A stretch of 64,000 nucleotides of DNA, taken from NCBI GenBank assembly GCA_963575745.1, contig CAUYUJ010001336.1, forward strand, positions 1,404,242 through 1,468,241. The letters run 5' to 3'. This DNA comes from Prorocentrum cordatum (Eukaryota; Sar; Dinophyceae; Prorocentrales; Prorocentraceae). Positions 42,576 to 50,163 of the stretch are shown in pieces. The translations under genes and the position numbers were made by a program. Numbering within the stretch: position 1 is the stretch's first letter; each line of letters opens with the position of its first letter. A model generated the notes under the pieces. It was not told the DNA's origin and made no database searches. It was given only the letters and a program-made list of their open reading frames with translations.

Positions 42576-43318
42576 TCAGGCGGCGTATTCACCGATACCC
42601 AAGGCTTTGCGCCCCCGCGCACGATCGGCAGCACCTGCCTCCACAAGGCGATTATACGCCCGATCAACCGCACCCTTACACATCTTGGCGTTGTCCAAGA
42701 GCAACGTGAACGAATCCGCGGCCTGCTCCGCCTTCTTCACGAGCTTCTCCATCTTCTTGTATGCAGCGTCTGAATTTCGAGTGGGCATGGACGGGGTTCA
42801 GACGTGGCGTTGACACGCCGTTGCTAAGTGCGACCGTTCGCCCAGCCGCTTGAGACCATGCGACCACAGTCGCAACGCCAAGCCATTACACAACCAATTT
42901 CACACCCTGACATCATGATAGTACATATCTGCGTGTCAACGCAACCGAACGCGCCTGCATACGACTGCATTGGGCGTTGCCTCAACGCCCCCCCCCCCCC
43001 TAGTGTCACAAGTGCGCCCTTCGACGCGAACTACTCGCAGCCGATTGCAATGCGTTTCAACACAACCGAACATGCATACAACTGCATCGGGTGATGCCCA
43101 ACCGTTTATGCTCTACTCAGCAAGTATATTTCGACGTGAATGGATTGCAACCACTTGCAACATGTCATGCATGAGATACTGGCTGCCTTGCGGTCCGCCG
43201 TTTTGGACATCTTCTGGCAATGCTGCTTGTGCCTGATCAGGGCATCCAACCTTTCATTGAAGTGCTCCGTGTCCTCCTTGCGGCGCTTGGCACGCAGCGC
43301 CTTCAAGTCGGCTGACAT
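42576..43318 (-). CDS. Small helical protein A, two exons (minus member of a divergent pair)
   Basis: Exon 1 is 43318-43180 (MSADLKALRAKRRKEDTEHF ... KMSKTADRKAA), with donor GTATCT. Exon 2 is 42769-42576 after acceptor AATTCAG (YKKMEKLVKKAEQAADSFTL, GAVDRAYNRLVEAGAADRAR). The joined frame is 110 residues plus stop, with a phase 1 intron of 410 bp. The protein is charged and predicted to be nearly all helix or coiled coil. It resembles the product of the divergent gene at 43820 in exon layout, intron phase and the shared LLD..A...V..A...L..A...AR pattern. No known family. Confidence 0.55.
42925..43100. repeat. Diverged direct duplication inside the intron
   Basis: CAACGCAACCGAACGCGCC..ACTGCATTGGGCGTTGCC (42938-42978) recurs as CAACACAACCGAACATGC..ACTGCATCGGGTGATGCC (43059-43098). 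A C homopolymer lies between the copies. Confidence 0.7.
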
Positions 43319-43480
43319 GGCAGGCATAGTCGCGTACACACGCGCGCGCGCCGCAGCTTACAAGCTGCGTTCTCTCAGCCCTCAACCAACTCGGCTGCGT
43401 GAAAACGCATGTAGTCTGCGACGCGGTCGCATGGCATGAGTGCCAACCATGTGACCACACATCACTGCCCTACTCATACC

Positions 43481-43490
43481 CCCCCCCCCC

Positions 43491-43531
<41 letters not shown>

Positions 43532-43686
43532 CATCGACGCCGTGATCGGGCACTCCCGTTGCATGTCCACCCCCAGCCGCCTCCTCATCTCGACCCCTCT
43601 CCTGTTCACACCTCTCGCGCCCCCCCCCCCCCCCCCCCATAAAACCGTCTCGCATCGCGCCCCCTCCCCCCCCCCCCCCCCCCCAG
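43481..43686. repeat. C homopolymers and CA microsatellite between divergent genes
   Basis: C runs at 43481-43493, 43620-43638 and 43666-43684, and (CA)n at 43493-43529. They occupy most of the ~500 bp between the two small genes. Confidence 0.9.
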
Positions 43687-43819
43687 CTTACTACATGTCG
43701 CCAACGATGGCGGGGCTGAACGTTTGGCAAACCGTCAGCAGCATTTGTGGTTCATTCGCCCACCTTTGCGAACCAGTTCACGCGTGGCTTATGCGTCCCC
43801 ATTTGTGGTTCACGTGTCC

Positions 43820-44256
43820 ATGGGGAAATCAGCGAAGACGATCGCGATGGAAGCGCAGGTGCGCTTTGAGCTGCAGGATGAAAAGCAGGAACGCCAGCGG
43901 TCAGTGAAGACTGCCAAGGCGGCATTGAAGCATGCCAAAGCAGCGAAGACGCAGGCTGAAAAGAAGGCAGGCGGTTGTTAACTAACAACAACACAAGGGC
44001 CCCTCGAGGCCAGGGGGGAGGGGATGGGCTCTCGAGCCCACCCCCTTAGTCAATGGCCCCATCGGTGTCGCCAGTCCCACCCGCCTCCGTGCGATCGCCC
44101 CCCTCCCTCCCCCCCCGATAGGCAGAGAAGAGGTTCAATGCGTTTTTGAAGAGCAAGGACGCGTGGATGAACGCGCTGCTCGACGCAGATGATGCGAGCG
44201 CGGCCCACGTTCGGGCCGAGACTGAGCTGTCGCGCGCCGAGCGCGATGCCCGCTAG
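43820..44256 (+). CDS. Small helical protein B, two exons (plus member of a divergent pair)
   Basis: Exon 1 is 43820-43970 from ATG (MGKSAKTIAMEAQVRFELQD ... KHAKAAKTQAEKKA). The donor is GCGGTT (a GC donor, common in dinoflagellates), the acceptor GATAGGCAG. Exon 2 is 44126-44256 (KRFNAFLKSKDAWMNALLDA ... AETELSRAERDAR), TAG. The joined frame is 93 residues plus stop with a phase 1 intron of 155 bp. Basic, Ala/Lys-rich and helical throughout. Same intron phase and similar C-terminal half as the minus-strand gene. Two CATTTGTGGTTCA words upstream (about 43743 and 43800) are weakly spliced-leader-like. Function unknown. Confidence 0.55.
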
Positions 44257-45175
44257 GGGCGTGGGGGCGACGGACGACGGGTGGAGGGGTCAGAGAAAAA
44301 ACCTGCATGCATCAATGCAAGATGAGTCTGGGATGATAATGTCGGCATGATAGCGCAGGTGCCTCGCCCCCCTCCTCATCTTCCCCCTTCTCCTCCTCCT
44401 CCTTCCTCCTCCGCCTCCTCCTCCCCCCTCCCTCCCAATCCTCATCCTCATCCCCATCCTCGTCCTCCCCATCACATCATTCCCTCTTCGTCCCTCCTCG
44501 TCGTTGTCCTCCTGTTGCTGCTGGTGCTGATGCTCTTGCCCATCCCACTACGCTACTAAGCCGTGCCCCCCCCATCGCTCCCTCACAACTGCTTCGCACT
44601 CTGAATGGCATTGGTGCTATGCGTTTCCGCTTTTTCGCGTCATAGGATCATCCGACGCCTCGCGATATCTGTAGGATGACGCAGCACCAAAACCCCAATA
44701 GGAACCACATATAGAACCCCAAGGCCGCAACGGGGAGGAGGAGGGGGATGAGGAGGGGAAGATGAGGAGGATAAGGCGGAAGAGGAGGAGGATGCGGATG
44801 ATCGCGACTTTGGGATGCTCCCGACTGGTGAGGTTAAATCCAGAACGCCAGTTCTGTGAGTGATGTCTTGGACCGTCCCCTCGGCATCAGCGCGCGCGCA
44901 CTTAACGAAAATGATGATGAGACATATGATGATAACAACTGCAGGTGGTCTGCACTCTTCGTTCGAGTCGGATGGGCTGGCGGGGATACGCGACGCGGCA
45001 ACACTTACATCGCCATATACGCGTCGGTTCTATGTATGCCAAGATGCATGCAACCCGTTGCAGGTGGTAGACTCGCACTGCCATCCGAAACCAATCTTCG
45101 ATGCGAGGGGCATTGCAAGTTGGCATCAGTTGGTGTCGGGTTCCCGTTTCGAATATAGATCACACAGGCCCGCGT
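44257..45175. other. Intergenic; CT-rich and GA-rich tracts, no recognised gene
   Basis: CCTCCTC-rich at 44365-44490 and GGAGGA-rich at 44735-44795. Open frames at 44856-45294 have no recognisable domain. Confidence 0.4.
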
Positions 45176-45197
45176 CGCATAGCCATTTGGGCTCGAT
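45176..45197 (+). other. Spliced-leader-like relic upstream of the 45291 gene
   Basis: CATAGCCATTTGGGCTCGA aligns without gaps to the dinoflagellate spliced leader CCGTAGCCATTTTGGCTCAA at about 16 of 21 positions. It shares the same T-to-G difference (ATTTGGGCT) with the relic at 47122. It lies 95 bp before the start codon. Confidence 0.55.
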
Positions 45198-45310
45198 CGC
45201 GATCGTTCGCGATCTATCGCGAGGCGCGATCTTTCGCGAGGCGCGACCTATCGCGAGGCGCGAGGCGCGAAGGTTCGGAACTGTCGTCTTATGACGACGG
45301 TTCCGAACCT
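45192..45310. repeat. TCGCGAGGCGCGA repeats followed by an 18 bp hairpin across the start codon
   Basis: Bases 45192-45270 are short repeats of TCGCGA and GGCGCGA words. Arms 45271-45288 and 45293-45310 (AGGTTCGGAACTGTCGTC and its complement, one G-T mismatch) enclose a TTAT loop that includes the first base of the ATG at 45291. Confidence 0.85.
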
Positions 45311-46698
45311 CCGCGCGGAACTGCAGCGCATGTCAGAGTGGGTATCGACACAAATCGCATGCGGCCTGTGCCCATCAGCCGTGGCCCAGCACCAGTACGA
45401 CAGCCTCCTCATGAAGATCAACAACCTGTCACAGATCAGTACTGACGAGGCGACAGCCTTGGTGAAAACAATCAGGGGGCACTCGCTGAACACTTTGACT
45501 CAAGAGAACATCGCACGCTTGTGCCAGAGCGTCGGGACCAAGACAGGCATGTTGTCAATGCCAGGCGGATCCAAGCAATGGCAAGAGATTAGCATTGCAT
45601 CGAGGGTCTTCACGGCGAGCGAGATCAAATCGCTGAAGAGCGGCGTCCTGAGTGAGAAGGCGTGCATACGCCTGGTCGCCGCTCGGTGCAAGCTGATCGG
45701 CGCCCACACGCTCTCCGAGAGCTCCAAGGGCAAGATGGCCGCGCTCGTGGCGTGGGGCAGCGGCAAGGGGCATGGGGGCGATTGGCTCAGGCTCCTCGGA
45801 GAGGTGAAGGGTGCCACCTCCAAGGCCATCACGTGCAAGGGTTGGTCCACGCTTGGGTACGCCACGGTGTGGAACTTCGACCGCATCGAGGACATGTCGG
45901 CTGAGCCGTGGTGGAAATCAGCTTACAAGGACGATGGGCCCGCCTTGGAGGAGATCCAGACGGACGCGCCAGACTACGTGAGGAAGTCGAGCAGGCGTTG
46001 CGCGGCGAAGACCTCGCCTGCAGCTGCAGCGCCCCCAATGACAGCCCCAGACCCTACGGCTGCCGGGCAGTTGCAAGTCATGCAGGCCCTGTTCGGTGCA
46101 CCGCTGTGCGCGGCGCTCTTCGCCAACTCGGCGGCCGCGGCTCTCAGGCCGCCCGAGCCGCCTGCGCAGCCGCGCGTGGAGCTGGAGCCCCCGATGCCAA
46201 AGCTCCCGCCGCGCGAGGAGCCGCAGCAGGAGCCGAAGCTTCCGCCGCGCGAGGAGCCGCGCGATGAGCCGCGCGATGATGAGCCCGAGCCAGACCTGAC
46301 CGACGAGGAGGAGAAGCTCAGGGCGCTCCTCGCCAAGAAGGCCAAGACCGCCAAGGCGAGGAAGCGCCCCTCCGCGGCTGGCGAAGGCGTCGGTGACGCC
46401 GAGGGCGGGGCAGGCGCCGAAGACGCCGAGGGGGTCTGTGCCAATGAAGAAGGCGCGGCCCCCTGCCATGCGGCGACCCGCAGCTGCCGTGCCAAAGCCC
46501 GCCGTGCTGCCCAAGCCGCCGACGCGCGAGTGCAACGCGCCGTGCAGGTGCGGCTACGTGGTCTACAAGCCTTCACAGAAGATGTTCAGGGCCGTTGTGG
46601 GGAGGGCAGATCGCCGCGTCCGCTTCGACAGCAATGCGACGATGAATCGCATTGAGGCTTGGAGCGCGGCGCTGGCGTGGATCGACGCCAAGTGTTAG
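45291..46698 (+). CDS. Unrecognised lineage-specific protein, frameshifted near the C-terminal third
   Basis: Starts at ATG 45291 (MTTVPNLRAELQRMSEWVST). Residues 1-235 look globular (VGTKTGMLSMPGGSKQWQEI, CITLVAAR-like and ATSKAITCKGWSTLGYATVW stretches). Then come an Ala/Pro spacer and PPREEP repeats, and an acidic/Lys segment (LTDEEEKLRALLAKKAKTAK). The initial frame continues to 46655 with Ala/Arg-rich nonsense-like sequence. A different frame from about 46390 instead gives MKKARPPAMRRPAAAVPKPA, CRCGYVVYKPSQKMFRAVVG and RIEAWSAALAWIDAKC, ending at TAG 46698. The second frame looks authentic, so a frameshift or a missed intron lies near 46370-46395. The spliced-leader relic upstream suggests a re-inserted mRNA or a currently expressed gene. 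Function unknown. Confidence 0.55.
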
Positions 46699-46854
46699 GT
46701 GCTCGACGCGGGGAGGGGCGCAGGAGGACCAGGGGGTTGTTGAGGACCATCAGGGCTGGGAGCTCGCATCGCAGCTGCAGCGCGGCGGTGGGCGGCGCCA
46801 CATCGACGAACTCCCTCGTGCTTGTATGACGTTGCACCATGATGTCTAAAACGC

Positions 46855-47115
46855 AACTCTGTTGCGATCTTTTCATCGCAAGTCGCATGCGTCAATATGC
46901 AACACTCCTTTCTCTCGCGAGCTACCGTCGCACTTCGTATGCATCACTATGCACCTACATGTCCTTCTGATGCGACGTCGTATCATGCCATATGCATCGT
47001 TATGCAACGTGCACTTCTGTTATGATCTATCGCCTCGCTGCATTCAGATGCATCATGCAGCGTGCCCCTACCATAACGCGACGCATGCATCCTATGATGC
47101 GCATTGGCATCGTTA
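46855..47115. repeat. Degenerate ~54 bp repeat rich in ATGCATC, upstream of the transposase
   Basis: About five diverged units share (C/G)TATGCATC..TATGCA(A/C)C and GCGACG/TCGCA words (46862, 46915, 46970, 47025, 47085). Similar subterminal repeats are common near the ends of CMC-type DNA transposons; a link here is inference from position. Confidence 0.5.
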
Positions 47116-47121
47116 TCGAGT

Positions 47122-47142
47122 CTGTAGCCATTTGGGCTGAAA
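47122..47142 (+). other. Spliced-leader-like relic abutting the transposase start
   Basis: CTGTAGCCATTTGGGCTGAA matches the dinoflagellate spliced leader CCGTAGCCATTTTGGCTCAA at about 17 of 21 positions without gaps, and lies two bases before ATG 47145. This is the arrangement expected if a trans-spliced transposase mRNA had been copied back into DNA. Confidence 0.65.
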
Positions 47143-47144
47143 CC

Positions 47145-49229
47145 ATGGCCGCGTCCGCCGCCAGGAAACGCAAGGCGGATGAGGCGCTGGTGGAGCTCCA
47201 CAGGGGCTCATACCAGTCACAGCGTGCTCTGTCGGGTGTCCTAAAATATGTGCGAGACCATGGGTTGCCCGACAATATTTCACGGAGCTCACAATACAGG
47301 GCAAACGAAAACATCATTGCCAAAGAGTCGAACGCATATGGGAACGTCTTGCGTTGCATAGACACGCCTTTAGTCAGTGGTAAAACTTTCGAGAACTGGG
47401 TGTGCTGTCCTGGGCCATTTTTGTATTCCTGCTGCAAGGCTAGCGCTCCAGTCAGGGAGATGTTTCGCCGCTCACTTCAGGAGCACCCATGCAGCTTGGC
47501 GTCGCCGTGGCACATCATTTTATATTTCGATGGTATTTCACCGCGAGACCCCCTGGCGAAGGGGAAAGATTATCGGGGGGTTGATGCTGTTTACTGGTCG
47601 TTCGCAGAGTTCGACGAGTCCTTGGGTAACGAAGATGCGTGGTTCACGCTTAGCACTGCGCGGTGCGCAAAAATAAAAAGCATCCCAGGTGGCATCGGGC
47701 AGTGCATCAAGATGACCCTCAATGAAGTTTTTTTTTAATTCTGCTGGTGGTTTCAATTTTGAGACGAGCGGTGTTACATTAGACGTGTCAGAGAACGGCG
47801 ACGCAACGTCGCACGCGACGATCGTCGCGAAGCTGTCGTGCGTCTTAGGGGACGAAGAGGCATTGCGGGAACTACACATGAACAAAGGGCACGCTGGTTC
47901 CAAACCCTGTGCGTTATGTCGCAACGTCTTGAATAGAAAGTTTGATTATTTGACATATGATGTATCTGGTTTCTTTGTGACAGACGCGCGCTTGGATGCG
48001 TCAAAGATACGCAGAAACGATGACGCGACAATCATCGCGATCCTGGAACGACTTCGGCCCGATTGGGAAAAATATCAGCGGGGGGAGTTTTCAGAGGGGC
48101 AGTACACGACCATCACACAGCACAAAGGATGGAACTTCCACCCCGAACACATAGCGCTGGACCCAGGTTTGCGATATCTCCCTGCGTCATTCAATTGCTT
48201 TGACTGGATGCATATTTATTTTGTGTCTGGTATATTCGACAGAGAAGTAAAAGCACTTTTAGGGCATGCGCAGTTCAAGTGTTTGTGTGATGCAATGGAG
48301 TTGCATGAGTATTTCACGAAGTGGACGCGGCCGAGTAAACACCACTCAGCCGCAACTGTATGGGAGACTGGTGAGCTCCAAGCAAGTGCCTCAGAAGAGA
48401 TCTCTGCGTTGCCTGTTTTGTGCAGGTATATTCGGCAAGTAATTGCCATGCATCCTTCATCGGATCAAGTGGCCCCCCAGATCGCAAGAATGCTGGCATT
48501 GCAAGATGCCGTTGACATAATCATCACGGCGGCGCGGCGGCTTCCAGTCACGACCGCGCAGATAGAGTCAGCGATAGTGAAACATCTTCGGTGCCATCAG
48601 GACGCATATGGTGAAAGCTATTGGGAGTATAAGCACCATATGGCAACACATTTGCCAGAAATGTTTGAAAAAAACATGGGTCGCTCAGTTGCTTTGTCCA
48701 GGAACGCAAGCACAAAAACGTAAAACGTTTCGCCAAAGACCACATGTGCAAGAAGGGGCCAGAGAAGGCTCTCATGGTCCAACTCACTGCGCAGCACGCG
48801 CACGATTTAAAGACCATGCGTGTTTCACCTGGCTTAGTCGACCCAACGAAAGCAACGCAGAAGCTGCTGAATGCGTTGAATCGCATGTGCCCTGGGACGC
48901 AGACAGCCGTCTCCAGCATCGAAGCCATGACAGATTTCGGCCGCATCAAGCGCGGTGATATCGTACTTCTGGGGTCGGGCGGGATGCATGCAGCAATGCA
49001 AGTGTGGTTTCACGTGAAATGCGACGATGGCGAGTCGCAGGTGATTGTCCAGCAGCTTGCAACTAAGCATGTGAACGCCGCTGAAGGTTTTTCCAGACAC
49101 ATCTTTTTAGATGATACAGACCCTGTTCTGATGCCTCTGACCTCGCTGAAAGCTCCTGTGCTTTACAGGAAAATAGAGAACGACATCACGTGCATTTGGC
49201 CAGTAGAATACAAATCGCGATGTTGCTAA
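47145..49229 (+). pseudogene. DDE-type DNA transposase, CMC/KDZ-like, two frameshifts
   Basis: From ATG 47145 (MAASAARKRKADEALVELHR) the first frame runs to 47738. It contains WHIILYFDGISPRDPL, the likely first catalytic Asp. Nine Ts (47728-47736) mark a frame break. The next frame (to 48723) carries KLSCVLGDEEALRELHMNKG, the zinc-type PCALC and FNCFDWMHIYFVSGIF, the D..MH motif of this transposase group. A second break near 48690-48705 leads into ERKHKNVKRFAKDH and KALMVQLTAQHAHD, ending TAA 49227-49229. Domain order (DG.xP, C..C, D..MH, ERKHK) supports the family, which cuts and pastes via an RNase H-fold catalytic core. Total length if continuous would be near 690 residues. TIRs were not identified. 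It may be dead, or the T run may be a slippage site. Confidence 0.65.
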
Positions 49230-49451
49230 CATGATGCGCTGCGGACCGTCGCGTTTGCCCCAGGACGATAAAAACATCTGAAGGCCCCTGAGCAGATCCA
49301 AATCGACGAAGCGCCCAATCATGATGCCCCAATTTCCAACTACATGAGATGCAAAAACATAACATAAACATTTAAAAAAACAGCTTCAAACTGGCCAAAC
49401 CTAACTAGTTATAACTCCGTTAATAACAATTAGAAGTTCCGCTAACTGTTA
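49230..49451. other. AT-rich junction between two converging mobile elements
   Basis: Markedly AT-rich with an A run (49373-49380) and TAACTAGTTATAAC / CTAACTGTTACTAACTA words just beyond the recombinase stop. Probably holds the 3' end of the transposase copy and the truncation point of the retroelement; neither terminus is resolved. Confidence 0.4.
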
Positions 49452-50159
49452 CTAACTACGCAGGGCCTTCAGGGAGAGAGCCACCAACGGGTCGCCCGGC
49501 TGCAACGGCTCGACGACCTTGGCCAACCACTTCACGAGCAGAGGATCGTCGACCGTGACTGTCTCCTGCTGCAGGCGGCGCTGGCCTCCTTTAGTGGAAT
49601 GCAAGTTAACAACACCGCGCCCACGGCGCGGGGTCAATTCGAGATCGCCCTTGCGAACGCGTAGAAGTTCCCCAGTCCTCAAGATGCAGTGGTAGCCGAG
49701 GGTGATCGCTGCAGCAACGCGGCGCTGCCCGCACTCAACAGCGAGCCCCGCGAGGGCGCGCGCCACCTGCAAAGGCAGCGGCGGCGCGCGCACCGGCAGC
49801 TCGAGGCGATCCCACGCGGACTTGAGCCGCCAAGCCGCAGGGATGTGGCGGCGAAGCCTCGGCATGAAGTGCTGGACTCCACCAGCCAGGACGTACGCCG
49901 CAGACGACTTTGGATCGCCCTCGTGCCACAACATCTCGATGTACTCCGTGAGCAGGTCGTCAACGTCCATATGATCGACCCGCCTTGGCAAGGCGGGGGC
50001 TGCGAATGCCCACCAACAAAAACGTTCCGTGTGTTCCGTGTACAGCGCCAGCATGCGCTGCGAAACGACGTGTTCACCAAGCCGAGATACCTTCGAACGT
50101 GCACTCCTCCTTTCAGCTCTACTCGCCTCTGCGAGGCGCGCCCGCTTAGCGGACGGCAT
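49452..50159 (-). CDS. Tyrosine recombinase, truncated before the catalytic tyrosine
   Basis: ATG 50159 in CACCATGC context lies 4 nt beyond the pol stop. Residues 20-125 are a SAM-like core-binding domain (MLALYTEHTERFCWWAFA, TEYIEMLWHEGDPKSSAAYV). The catalytic domain starts with HCILRTGELLRVRKGDLEL, where Arg161 is the first active-site Arg. It continues with HSTKGGQRR, where Lys190 fits the beta-hairpin Lys. The protein stops at 235 residues (LSLKALRS). The HxxR box and the nucleophilic Tyr, normally ~100 residues further on, are missing. AT-rich unrelated sequence follows, so the copy was 3'-truncated or disrupted and the encoded enzyme should be inactive. Confidence 0.85.
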   Translation of the reverse strand: MPSAKRARLAEASRAERRSARSKVSRLGEHVVSQRMLALYTEHTERFCWWAFAAPALPRRVDHMDVDDLLTEYIEMLWHEGDPKSSAAYVLAGGVQHFMPRLRRHIPAAWRLKSAWDRLELPVRAPPLPLQVARALAGLAVECGQRRVAAAITLGYHCILRTGELLRVRKGDLELTPRRGRGVVNLHSTKGGQRRLQQETVTVDDPLLVKWLAKVVEPLQPGDPLVALSLKALRS

Positions 50160-50163
50160 GGTG

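Noticed and set aside
43741-43815. Two CATTTGTGGTTCA words as tandem leader relics upstream of the small plus gene
   Set aside because: About five differences each from the leader, so too weak to call; mentioned only as a possibility in the gene entry.
49230-49451. Terminal inverted repeat or LTR of either mobile element
   Set aside because: TAACTAGTTATAAC-type words are suggestive, but no matching partner was found at 56-57 kb or 45-47 kb.
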